A stretch of DNA of 64,000 nucleotides, from contig NZ_JARGCS010000019.1 of assembly GCF_029193575.1 (NCBI RefSeq), positions 124,001 to 188,000 on the forward strand, given 5' to 3'. Shown piece after piece: positions 34,320 to 42,456 of this stretch. The position numbers and the translations under genes are program-made. Numbering within the stretch: the first letter of the stretch is position 1; every line of letters begins with the position of its first letter. This stretch comes from Pseudomonas entomophila (lineage in GTDB: Bacteria; Pseudomonadota; Gammaproteobacteria; Pseudomonadales; Pseudomonadaceae). Below the pieces are notes generated by a model. That model saw nothing but the letters and a program-made list of their open reading frames with translations, had not been told where the DNA came from and did not search any database.

Positions 34320-35255
34320 TCAGGGCAATTCGTAAATAATGATCGGTATCGGGGAAATATTAGTATTTACACCACCCGAGTAAGTAAACGTGTTGATATC
34401 GATCGAGCTGGGTGACGACGCATCAAACCAAAAATTACTCAAAAAAGTGCTAGTTGTGCGCACGGGACAGGTTAGCACTAAGATTTTGTTGGTCGCGGAG
34501 GCAATGTTTGACGAAAACGTTAGTCGATGTACGCCGGTCGCAACTCTCGAGATAGATGCAACCTTAATACCCTTCTGAGAAATAATGGCGGGCGTCGCTG
34601 AAGCCCCATCGAAAGTCAGCATGGCCACCGGCCGGAGGCTTTCGAGGCTTGCAATTTTGGAGTTTTGCGCAGTGAGAACGGCCTGAATATCAGATTGATC
34701 TTCCAGCGCCCCGGCAATCTGGCCCCAGGACGTGGCGGGTGGTGCGGCATATGCGCCTCCACCGGTCAAGAACTTCAATTGATCCCCGGCGGACGGCGCT
34801 GGAACGAGCCCTGGTGTACCAGCCGAGACGCTACTTGCGCCAGAGAACGGGGCGGCGGCGTTAGCGAGGCCGAGGTTCATTCGTGCATCCGCTTGATTGA
34901 TTGCGCCGGTCCCTCCCTTCGACACCGGAACGACGTTCTCTGTCGCCACGGCGCCGAGGCTGGCAAGCGTCGAACCCCACTGATCAACGACCTGGAGCAA
35001 GCGGTCAGCGGATTCTTTGACGTAGCCCTGCATCGGCGCCAGTCCGTAAGTGCCAGCTGCGACAGTTGATCCCTGGTAGGCAGGCAAAATGCCCATGACC
35101 GTCGCGCTAGCGATGTTGGCAACTTCGTACCAGCGTCCGTCAGGCCCCTGGAATGCATCACCCACACGGGCGTTCAGCGCGAAGTTTGTGCCGGCGCCGG
35201 TCACTGTCGTCTGTCCGGCGGTGATCGACACCGTTCCAGCTCTATACCATGGCAT
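34320..35255 (-). CDS. Tail fibre protein
   Basis: A 311-residue protein. The N-terminal section (PWYRAGTVSITAGQTTVTGAGTNF) is the phage-fibre type that often attaches the fibre to the virion. A low-complexity Gly/Ala/Ser region includes VPVSKGGTGAINQADARMNLGLANAA, the KGGTGA..A..NLGL repeat typical of tail fibres. The beta-rich C-terminal third (about 215-311) is the likely host-binding part and has a lower GC content than its neighbours, suggesting exchange. Confidence 0.8.
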   Translation of the reverse strand: MPWYRAGTVSITAGQTTVTGAGTNFALNARVGDAFQGPDGRWYEVANIASATVMGILPAYQGSTVAAGTYGLAPMQGYVKESADRLLQVVDQWGSTLASLGAVATENVVPVSKGGTGAINQADARMNLGLANAAAPFSGASSVSAGTPGLVPAPSAGDQLKFLTGGGAYAAPPATSWGQIAGALEDQSDIQAVLTAQNSKIASLESLRPVAMLTFDGASATPAIISQKGIKVASISRVATGVHRLTFSSNIASATNKILVLTCPVRTTSTFLSNFWFDASSPSSIDINTFTYSGGVNTNISPIPIIIYELP

Positions 35256-35266
35256 TGACTGCCTCC

Positions 35267-36121
35267 TCAGTTATACGGAAAGGGGTATCCGCTAGTTTTA
35301 ATTGCCAGCGCGACTGGGTATCTGTCGGTGGGGACATCAAAGTACACCTGGTAGCTTTCAATTGGCGTCAGTTGCTGCGGAAGAAGTGTCGATCGAGCAG
35401 CCGTGCAAAACATGAACTCGACCCCGCCAACAACTCCATATGCACCTTCTTGAAGTGCGACAAGGAACGGGTAGTAGCCAGGTGAAGAACCAAAGCCAGC
35501 CGTCCGCGTGAAGTTCACATATGCGGCATACTCTTCGCCCGCCTGGAGTGGCATTCGGACTCTGGTGATTGTGTTTGCAGGCCCGCCTGGATAGACAGGC
35601 CCTTGAGTGCGCGAACCGCCGATGTAGGGTGTCCCTCGGTAGCGATCACCGATCACTATCGGCCCTGGCGCGGGAGCCGTAACTGAGGCCACTATATTGA
35701 GCGGCCTCTGGCCAGAGTTGAACGTCAGCACGCCGTCTTCTCGAAAGCATTTCATCCCTGTGACAGGCCCGGTATCCCGCATCGTGTCGAAGTAGAAGTA
35801 CTTCGTCGAAGTATTGGCGGCGATAAAGTAGAACGTCGTTGTGCTTCCTGAGCGAGACGAACCGCAAGGCGCGCCGCTGCCCGATATGAAAACGATCGGT
35901 GCCACTGCATCATTGACTGAAAACCCAAGAACAGGCTCGGTCGTGCTGCTTTCTGCCCAACTGGATGGCGAGCTTGGATCTAACTGCATCGACCTCAAAT
36001 CAAGCCTGGGCCAGTGCGTTTGAAGCGACAGATAGCCACTCTTCAGCAGCCCATACGACACCTTGCTAGTGTCGTACAAAATGCTTCCGTCCTCTTTGTA
36101 CGAAATGAATCCTGAACTCAC
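35267..36121 (-). CDS. Phage tail-tip accessory protein, 284 aa
   Basis: Unrecognised as a family. It starts SSGFISYKEDGSILYDTSKVSYGLLKSGY, which mirrors the start of the next small gene (GFLAYAQDGTLLVDMTSSISQML). The rest is beta-rich with many Gly, Ser and aromatic residues, as in receptor-binding or fibre-cap proteins. It lies between J and the fibre gene. GC is lower than in the host. Confidence 0.6.
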   Translation of the reverse strand: MSSGFISYKEDGSILYDTSKVSYGLLKSGYLSLQTHWPRLDLRSMQLDPSSPSSWAESSTTEPVLGFSVNDAVAPIVFISGSGAPCGSSRSGSTTTFYFIAANTSTKYFYFDTMRDTGPVTGMKCFREDGVLTFNSGQRPLNIVASVTAPAPGPIVIGDRYRGTPYIGGSRTQGPVYPGGPANTITRVRMPLQAGEEYAAYVNFTRTAGFGSSPGYYPFLVALQEGAYGVVGGVEFMFCTAARSTLLPQQLTPIESYQVYFDVPTDRYPVALAIKTSGYPFPYN

Positions 36122-36130
36122 GACACGACC

Positions 36131-36433
36131 TCAGTAGTAGCCGTAATGGATACGGCAGTTCATCGAGTAAAAGCCCCAGCCGTCGGCATACGAATAGGCC
36201 CAGCTGAGCGTCGTTCCGCTCAGTGTGATACCGGGGCGCTTGCCGAGATTCCGGTCCTGGATGCTCAGATCCGACACGGCATAGAAGAGAGTCTTCCCGG
36301 CCGGCGGCGGCGGCACTACAGCCGATCCGTTCGCCGCGCTTGTATCCACGTACCCCAGCATTTGGCTGATAGACGACGTCATATCAACTAGGAGCGTTCC
36401 GTCCTGCGCATATGCCAGAAAACCGGTAGCCAT
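36131..36433 (-). CDS. Phage tail-tip accessory protein, 100 aa
   Basis: A small protein overlapping the J stop by one base (ATGA). The N-terminal 30 residues resemble the N-terminus of the 284-residue neighbour (GFxxYxxDGxxLxD). The C-terminal half is rich in Tyr, Gly and Ser (SWAYSYADGWGFYSMNCRIHYGYY). It could be a truncated or short paralogue; function unknown. Confidence 0.6.
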   Translation of the reverse strand: MATGFLAYAQDGTLLVDMTSSISQMLGYVDTSAANGSAVVPPPPAGKTLFYAVSDLSIQDRNLGKRPGITLSGTTLSWAYSYADGWGFYSMNCRIHYGYY

Positions 36434-39400
36434 CAGATGTTGATCCCCATCTTCGTGGCCACCCGGCCGTTCGGGTAGTAGGTGTTCACCGAGCTATTCG
36501 TGATCGTCAGCCGTTCGCCACTGACACCGGTACCGTTGATCTCGATCGCGCCGGTCTTCTGGATGCGCCAACCGCGCTGACCGGAAATAAAGTCGTTCGA
36601 CTGGATCGTGTCGCCGATCATGGCGTTTGTGATCCAGCCGGTGCCGATCAAGGCTTGGCTGATGAACACCTGGCCGCCTTGGACCGTAAACGGCGAGGTG
36701 AGCGTGCCGTTTATGTTGTTCACCACGGCGAAGCGGTCGGCAGAGACCAAGAACTGGCTTTGCAGCCCGGCGGGTCCGTTCTCGATACCAAGCCCGATAC
36801 CGGCTGCGACGTACTGGCCCTGTGCATTCACCTGCAGCTTGACCGCCCACATCGCGCTTGCTTTGCCATCGAGGGCTGCCTGGGCCTTGCTGACGACCTG
36901 AACCGCTGCACTGGCCTCGCCAACCGTCGCCTCGAGCGTCTCGGTCTTTAGCGCGAGCGCGGCCTCGCGGGTCGCCGTGGCTTTAACCTCGGTAGCGAAG
37001 GCTGCTGTTGAATCCCACCGCTGCAGTGCACCAACCAGATCGCCGTCCGCGTTGTCGTCTCGGTAAGATGCACGTAGCGCTTGCAGGCTCTCCGCAGTTG
37101 ACGTGGTCTTGCCGTCGACCTCGGTGATTTTCGTGGTGTTGATCGCCACCTGCTGGGCCAGGCCGTTGGCTGATTCGATTGACTGCCCAACATCGATCCA
37201 GAACGCGACGTTGGGTGGCGAATTTGCCCCGCTGGCATCGGCCGGCACGTCGTGCACCGCTTGGTAGATCCGGCCATCGACAACGACCATCTGGCCCTTC
37301 TCGTAGGGAGAGTCCTTGTCGTATGCCTTAAGGCCGTCCAGCGCGTCGATCTGGCCCTGCAGGCCGTCGATCTTGTTCTTCAACTCCTCGCCGAGCATCG
37401 ACTCGTCGATCTCGCCGCTGATCATGTCGAGGATCGGGCCGGGGTCGGTCTGAGCGATGCCTTGAACTGCGGTAGGCGGCACCGGGAAGAAGGGGCCGAT
37501 GTTGCCCGTCCGGTCCACCAGGCGCGCCCAGAAGAAGAATGAAGCGCCAGCGGACAAACCCGAAAGCACGTACTCCGACTGCGGGTAGGCAAGGTCGGCA
37601 AGCTTGGTCGCCGTGGCCAGGTCGTTGATCGAGTTACGCCAGACTTCCGTGCGCTGGGTGTCCTCGGCGCCTGCAGGGATCCCCCATTTCAGCCGGATAC
37701 CGAATATCTCCGACTCCGAGTGCAAGAACGCCACGGCGGGCGGCGGCGTGGTCTTGCCCGCCACATCGGTAAGCATGGAACTGGTCGGGATAGACGCCAC
37801 ATCCATCGAGTTGATGGCGCGCACGCGGGCCAGGTACTGCCCGGCATACACGCCCCGCACGTCCACCGCAAGCTCGCCGGTGCGCGGCACCTTGATCCAG
37901 TCACGCGAGCCCCAGCGCCACTCCACGTCGTAGGCCACGGCCCCCGGGGCGGCATCCCAGCCAATGGTCATCGTGGTGATGGCAATGCCCTGGGCGACGG
38001 CCGAGTGGCTGCTGATGAGCACCCGCGCCGGCGCCTCCTGAACCCCGGGCGGCAACACGCTTATCGGCCGGTTGTCGATCATCGTGCCGTAGTCGATGGC
38101 CGAAAACTTGCTCGGCTCGTGCTGGATGAGGTCAAGCTGGAAGCTTTTCCAGTCAGGCCGGGTGACGTTGCGCACGTAGAACTGCATCAGCTTGAGGTCA
38201 TCGTAGTCGATGGCCCAGGCGCACTCCGCTTGGGGCGCCTCACTGTAGTTGGCCACCACGGTGACCTGGCGACCCGACACCGATTGCACCTGACGGATTT
38301 CGGCCTTCCCGCTCGGCAGGTTGACCAGCAGGCGGGAACCGGTTGGTACTTCAATGTCACGGTCGAGCGTCACGACGCGACCCGCGACAGAAGCGATCCG
38401 GCCACCATTTGCTCGGCCGGCAAGCATCGGGTCGGACAGGGTGATCACCGTGCCAGGCTTCGGGATGTAACCATCGAGCCCGACATTGATTGTCGCGCCG
38501 CGGGTCTGCAGCTGCTCGGTGAGCAATGCCCACTTGCCGGCGCGCTGGGCCTGGCCGCGACTGGTACAACCAACGGCCTCGACAGACACGTCGCGCACAC
38601 CGTATTCGGCCATTGCTTCCTCGTCGAAAACCGGCTCCTTGTCGGTCTCGAACCCTTGGCCTGGATCGTCGAACGAGACGATTGCAAGGCTGTGCCGATC
38701 GCGCAGCTTGCTGCCGGTGTACTTGATGGCGCCGTCACCAAGGATTTGCGACATGGTGTAGGTGTACACCGGGTCCTGGGGCATGTCGGCGTTGACAGTG
38801 ATCTGATTGCCGTCCCAGTAGGCAAGCCCATGGAAGATTGCCGCCAGGTCTTGCAGCACCGCCCAGGCATCGGCTTGCTTTTGCAGGTAGAGATTGCAGG
38901 TGAAGCGCGGCTCCTGGCCGCCCTTCCCGTCCGGCACAAGCTGGTCGCACCACTGCGCAATGCGGTACAGCGACCAGCGGTTGATCATGCTCGCGTCGAT
39001 GCGATCGCCAAGCCCGTAGTACGGGTGCAGGGCCAGGTCGTAGAACACCCAGGCCGGGTTGTTGGTGTACGCCTCCTTGAACGACCCATCCCACACCCCG
39101 TTGGTAGTGCCGGCGCCGGAGACGGCGTAGGTGCGGGTCGCGGGGTCGTAGTTCATCGGCACCCGAACGATGCGACCGCGCATGAGCACGGCAATCTTGG
39201 CGATGTCGCCACCGAACTGCTCGGCGTCATACTCGATGCAGCCCACTGCTGTCAGCGGGTACTGCTGGTCGCTGTCGACAACCTCAGCGACCGCTTCGAC
39301 GATCATGCCGTCTTGCACCAAAGAGCTGTTGGCTTCCGGCGTCAGGCGGCGCGCACGGATTGTCCAGCTACTGCCCTCGGGCAGCTCAATACGATGCGAG

Positions 39401-39948
39401 CGCTCGTACTTGGTCACGTTCTTGCGTTCGACGCTTGCGGCCAGCACCTGCTGGTAGGGGCCGCCATTGGTGGCCACGTCAATCGCATAGTCGATGTGCA
39501 CACCGTCGATGTTGCCGCCGCTGTCCTGTGCCTGGAGCACTGGCCAGGAAAAGCGCACCCGCACCGCATCAATCACGGGGTTATTGATCGAGTGGACCCA
39601 GGGCGAGGTGGTGCGCAGCTCCTGCGACACCTGAATTTCGTTGCTCGACTCGCTGACGCCATCCAGGCGGGCCTGGTGCAGCTCACCAGACCTGAACTGC
39701 CACTTCACCCCTGGGAAGTTCATCGATCCGTCGGCCGCCATGATCGGCGTGCCATCCAGCTTGACCGAGCGCAGGCCGTTGACTGGGCCGACGATCGGCC
39801 CCCAGCTCCACAGGTACACCGCTCGCACCGTGGCGATCGAGGGCGTGCTGTTGGAGGCGATGACGGGCTGCTTCTGCTTCTTCGCTCCGCCCTTGCTGCC
39901 GGATACGGCGCGGCGTTTCGCAGGCGCGCGCTTCAGTGCTTCGCCCAT
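36433..39948 (-). CDS. Host-specificity tail-tip protein, lambda J-like
   Basis: A 1,171-residue central tail-tip protein. The N-terminal part carries J-family segments (STVRAVYLWSWGPIVGPVNGL-type, IQVSQELRTTSPWVHSINNPVIDAVRVR, AVCRNPAWVFYDLALHPYYGLGDRI-type, WCDQLVPDGKGGQEPRFTCNLYL). Fibronectin-type-III-like modules lie at about 650-860, a short carbohydrate-binding-like stretch (YDKDSPYEKGQMVVVDGRIYQA) near 920, then a coiled coil and a DUF1983-like C-terminus (about 1,030-1,171). It contacts the host receptor. ATG 39948 has TGGAGGAATCG upstream. Confidence 0.92.
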   Translation of the reverse strand: MGEALKRAPAKRRAVSGSKGGAKKQKQPVIASNSTPSIATVRAVYLWSWGPIVGPVNGLRSVKLDGTPIMAADGSMNFPGVKWQFRSGELHQARLDGVSESSNEIQVSQELRTTSPWVHSINNPVIDAVRVRFSWPVLQAQDSGGNIDGVHIDYAIDVATNGGPYQQVLAASVERKNVTKYERSHRIELPEGSSWTIRARRLTPEANSSLVQDGMIVEAVAEVVDSDQQYPLTAVGCIEYDAEQFGGDIAKIAVLMRGRIVRVPMNYDPATRTYAVSGAGTTNGVWDGSFKEAYTNNPAWVFYDLALHPYYGLGDRIDASMINRWSLYRIAQWCDQLVPDGKGGQEPRFTCNLYLQKQADAWAVLQDLAAIFHGLAYWDGNQITVNADMPQDPVYTYTMSQILGDGAIKYTGSKLRDRHSLAIVSFDDPGQGFETDKEPVFDEEAMAEYGVRDVSVEAVGCTSRGQAQRAGKWALLTEQLQTRGATINVGLDGYIPKPGTVITLSDPMLAGRANGGRIASVAGRVVTLDRDIEVPTGSRLLVNLPSGKAEIRQVQSVSGRQVTVVANYSEAPQAECAWAIDYDDLKLMQFYVRNVTRPDWKSFQLDLIQHEPSKFSAIDYGTMIDNRPISVLPPGVQEAPARVLISSHSAVAQGIAITTMTIGWDAAPGAVAYDVEWRWGSRDWIKVPRTGELAVDVRGVYAGQYLARVRAINSMDVASIPTSSMLTDVAGKTTPPPAVAFLHSESEIFGIRLKWGIPAGAEDTQRTEVWRNSINDLATATKLADLAYPQSEYVLSGLSAGASFFFWARLVDRTGNIGPFFPVPPTAVQGIAQTDPGPILDMISGEIDESMLGEELKNKIDGLQGQIDALDGLKAYDKDSPYEKGQMVVVDGRIYQAVHDVPADASGANSPPNVAFWIDVGQSIESANGLAQQVAINTTKITEVDGKTTSTAESLQALRASYRDDNADGDLVGALQRWDSTAAFATEVKATATREAALALKTETLEATVGEASAAVQVVSKAQAALDGKASAMWAVKLQVNAQGQYVAAGIGLGIENGPAGLQSQFLVSADRFAVVNNINGTLTSPFTVQGGQVFISQALIGTGWITNAMIGDTIQSNDFISGQRGWRIQKTGAIEINGTGVSGERLTITNSSVNTYYPNGRVATKMGINI

Positions 39949-39970
39949 TCGATTCCTCCAGAAAAACGAA

Positions 39971-39988
39971 AACCCGCCGAAGCGGGTT
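39971..39988 (-). terminator. Terminator-RBS cassette before J
   Basis: Minus-strand AACCCGC TTCG GCGGGTT is followed by TTCGTTTTT and then CTGGAGGA before the J ATG. It lies 16 bp past the stop of gene I. Confidence 0.75.
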
Positions 39989-40003
39989 GTTTGATGGCTG
40001 TGT

Positions 40004-40588
40004 CTACAGCCGGTCTTGGGTGTAGATGCCGCCAGACTCAACGGCACCGCCCACCTCGCGCTCACCGTAGAGCACTGGATAGGGGTTGCCTTGCGCAATG
40101 GTCGTCACGGCAGAGCCGAAACCGTAGCTGGGGTTGTTGCCGTCTTCGTTGCGGTTGAGACTGCCGGTCTGCGCCGTGGGCGACAGCATCTGCACCACGC
40201 CCCCCAGGGCAAGGGCGCCGCCGCCCGCCAGCAATGCCATGCCCAGGCCGGTGGTCGTGCCGCCCGTGAACACGCCGGCGACGATCAGGACAGCGCCAAG
40301 AATCACCTGGAACATGCCGCCCTGCTTGCTGCCCTGAATGATCGGCGCAATGCGGATGACCTCGGAGTCCCCGCCACGCAGATCAACCTCCTCAGGCCCG
40401 AGGTTTCGGCGCCCGGAGAAGATCGTGAAGACCAACCCGCGCTCCTCGGCGGTGGCCAGGAACTGCCGGAAGCCGGGCTTTAGCTCGCACAGGGCCGTGA
40501 TTGCATCGCGTGCACTGTCGACCTCCAGGAAGTACTCGCGGCCGAAGTGCTTGCGCAGCACGCCATAGAGCCTCACCAGACGCTTCAT
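40004..40588 (-). CDS. Tail assembly protein, lambda I-like
   Basis: A 194-residue protein with the family N-terminus (RLVRLYGVLRKHFGREYFLEV) and a hydrophobic Gly-rich middle (FQVILGAVLIVAGVFTGGTTTGLGMALLAGGGALALGG) typical of lambda gpI. Needed for tail tip assembly. ATG 40588 overlaps the K stop (ATGA), implying coupling. Confidence 0.88.
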   Translation of the reverse strand: MKRLVRLYGVLRKHFGREYFLEVDSARDAITALCELKPGFRQFLATAEERGLVFTIFSGRRNLGPEEVDLRGGDSEVIRIAPIIQGSKQGGMFQVILGAVLIVAGVFTGGTTTGLGMALLAGGGALALGGVVQMLSPTAQTGSLNRNEDGNNPSYGFGSAVTTIAQGNPYPVLYGEREVGGAVESGGIYTQDRL

Positions 40589-41367
40589 TGCCGATACTCC
40601 TTGTGCCGCAGGATCAAGCGGCAGCGGTTGGCCATCGACCAGCCGTACACCTCGCGGGTCGAGGCGCGGCCAGCCATGTGGTGGTAGATGAACGGGCCGG
40701 AGCCGCCCAGGGCCGGAGCGTCTTCGCTGGCCAGGGCCGGCTCGTCGGCCAGGTAGATCGCAGCGTGGTTCGGGTGGTAGCACGGCCGCCCAGGCGACGG
40801 GACCATGAACACCAGCATGTCCCCTCGTCTGGGCGAATCAACCTGGTAGAACCCCGTGGCAGCGAAGTTCGCCTCGTACAGGCTGGGGCCGTCTTCCTGC
40901 TCCCACCACAGGTCTTCGCGCTCGAAGTTTGGCAGCACCAAGCCCGCCTCACGCGCGTACCAATCCCGGCAGGCGCCCCAGCAGTCGAGCAGGCCATGGG
41001 AGAACTCGCGGCCCAGCAGCGGTGCCTGGTAGCCCGATGGCTTGAACCACTGCATTTCACCGCCAGGCCATCCGACAATGCCCCACGGCACTTCGTGCAG
41101 CTCGCAGCTGACCAAGTCGGCCATGCTCGGCGTCGGTGCGGCATCGGGATGGCTATGCACGATTGCCAGCAGCTCGCCCTGGTCCTCGGCGGCAGCCAGG
41201 TCTTCATGGTGAAGCCGGAAGTTTTCACGCGGGGTCTTCGCCAGGTTGCGACAAGGAACGTAGGCACGCCCCTGGTCTGTCTTGATCAGCACGCCGCACG
41301 CCTCCGCCGGGTATTCGCGCTCGGCGTGCTCGCGGATGGCGGCCTGCAGCTGTTGGTTGATGCGCAT
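40585..41367 (-). CDS. Tail assembly protein, lambda K-like (JAB + NlpC/P60)
   Basis: A 260-residue two-domain protein. Residues 1-100 are a JAB/MPN domain with the metal site Glu22, H71-S-H73 and Asp84 (IVHSHPDAAPTPSMADL). Residues about 120-255 are NlpC/P60, with catalytic Cys129 (LLDCWGACRDWY) and a His in PNHAAIYL. Such proteins help build the tail tip and may cut peptidoglycan during entry. It starts 2 bp after the L stop. Confidence 0.92.
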   Translation of the reverse strand: MRINQQLQAAIREHAEREYPAEACGVLIKTDQGRAYVPCRNLAKTPRENFRLHHEDLAAAEDQGELLAIVHSHPDAAPTPSMADLVSCELHEVPWGIVGWPGGEMQWFKPSGYQAPLLGREFSHGLLDCWGACRDWYAREAGLVLPNFEREDLWWEQEDGPSLYEANFAATGFYQVDSPRRGDMLVFMVPSPGRPCYHPNHAAIYLADEPALASEDAPALGGSGPFIYHHMAGRASTREVYGWSMANRCRLILRHKEYRQ

Positions 41368-41369
41368 AG

Positions 41370-42071
41370 TTACCTCGAACTTGCGATCAGGCTTGCGCCC
41401 AGGGAGCCGCCGAAACGGCGGGTATTGCCGCGCAGCTTGCAGCTGTTCCAGCGGCCCGCGCAGCGATCGAGCGCCGGGTTGTCGGTGGGCTCGTTCTGCT
41501 TGGTGAACATCGCGGCGCCGGTGTAGGCACAGGCCTCGCCGCGGTAGCCGTTTCGCGTGGCCCAGCGACAGAGCTTGGTGATCTGCTGGCTTGGTAACTG
41601 CACACCACCCAGGTCGAGCGGGCTCGACAGCTGGAACGTCACCTGGTCACGGGTTTCCTCGGTCTTCTGCTCGATGAACCAGAGGTTTTCTCGCGCCTGG
41701 TTGGAGGCGTTGGGGTTGCCGTCAGGGAAATTGGCCGCATCCAGGAAGTGCCGGAAGGTCTCGATCACGCGAACCTTCGCCCCCGCCAGATCCTTGAGGG
41801 CCAAGCACAGCGCTGTGACAGCGCCGCGCACGCCACCGATCTCATTCGACAGCTGCAGCGTGGGCTGGGCCGGGCGACCGTCGCCGCGGATGTCGAACCC
41901 CTTGGCCTCGATCTGGATCGCAGAGTACGCCTGGCCCTGCCAGATGATGTCGCCCTCCTGGGCGTGCCCATGGAAGCGCATGACGTTTCCGCCAAGCCGC
42001 GTGGCGTCCACCTCGTACAGCCGGATCTGATTGCCCGGCTCGAGCTTCTGGATATCGTTCTCGAAAGTCAT
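41370..42071 (-). CDS. Minor tail protein, lambda L-like (Fe-S)
   Basis: A 233-residue tail-tip protein. The C-terminal cysteines are spaced as in lambda L: KLCRW, GEACAYTGAAMF and DRCAGRWNSCKLRGN, followed by FGG. In lambda L four such cysteines bind an iron-sulphur cluster. It lies after M with a weak hairpin/T-run and upstream GAGGCTCTG. Confidence 0.9.
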   Translation of the reverse strand: MTFENDIQKLEPGNQIRLYEVDATRLGGNVMRFHGHAQEGDIIWQGQAYSAIQIEAKGFDIRGDGRPAQPTLQLSNEIGGVRGAVTALCLALKDLAGAKVRVIETFRHFLDAANFPDGNPNASNQARENLWFIEQKTEETRDQVTFQLSSPLDLGGVQLPSQQITKLCRWATRNGYRGEACAYTGAAMFTKQNEPTDNPALDRCAGRWNSCKLRGNTRRFGGSLGASLIASSR

Positions 42072-42108
42072 CAGAGCCTCTGAAAAAAGAAACCCCGCAT
42101 AGGCGTGG

Positions 42109-42456
42109 TCAGTAAGGGGTGAAGGCTTGCTTCATCGTGAAGCTGATCCTGGTCTGCCCCGCTCCCAGCGGGTCCAGCTTGTAGCCGTTGACCTTGAAGC
42201 GGCCGTGCAAGCCGCTTGGCGAGGTCCAGAAGAACGACTTGTAGCCCTCATGGCGGTCGATGAAGTCACGCATCTGGCGTAGCTCCTGGCCCTCCTCAAG
42301 GCTACCGATAGCCTGGTGCGTCCATTCCTCCGACTTTCCGTTGATACCGGTGCCGCCGGACTGGGTGTAGCCGTCGCCGAAGTCGTTCTCCCACACGCGC
42401 TGCTTGATATCTCCCGAGGCGCCGACCCGGGTGCAGAAGTTGAATGTCTCTGCCAT
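42109..42456 (-). CDS. Minor tail protein, lambda M-like
   Basis: The 115-residue product matches the phage tail M family: ENDFGDGYTQSGGTGINGKSEEW near residue 25, a helix EEGQELRQMRDFIDRHEG and FWTSPSG. It forms part of the tail tip. ATG 42456 overlaps the tape-measure stop (TAATG) and has GGAGGAACAG upstream. Confidence 0.88.
   Translation of the reverse strand: MAETFNFCTRVGASGDIKQRVWENDFGDGYTQSGGTGINGKSEEWTHQAIGSLEEGQELRQMRDFIDRHEGYKSFFWTSPSGLHGRFKVNGYKLDPLGAGQTRISFTMKQAFTPY

Noticed and set aside
37720..40158. An 812-codon plus-strand open frame opposite J
   Set aside because: Shadow of the J gene, rich in Arg, His and Gly, without ribosome site or domain.
42075..42105. A terminator cassette before gene L
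   Set aside because: The T run and position fit, but the stem has a mismatch (CCACGC/GCGGGG), so it was not listed as a separate terminator.
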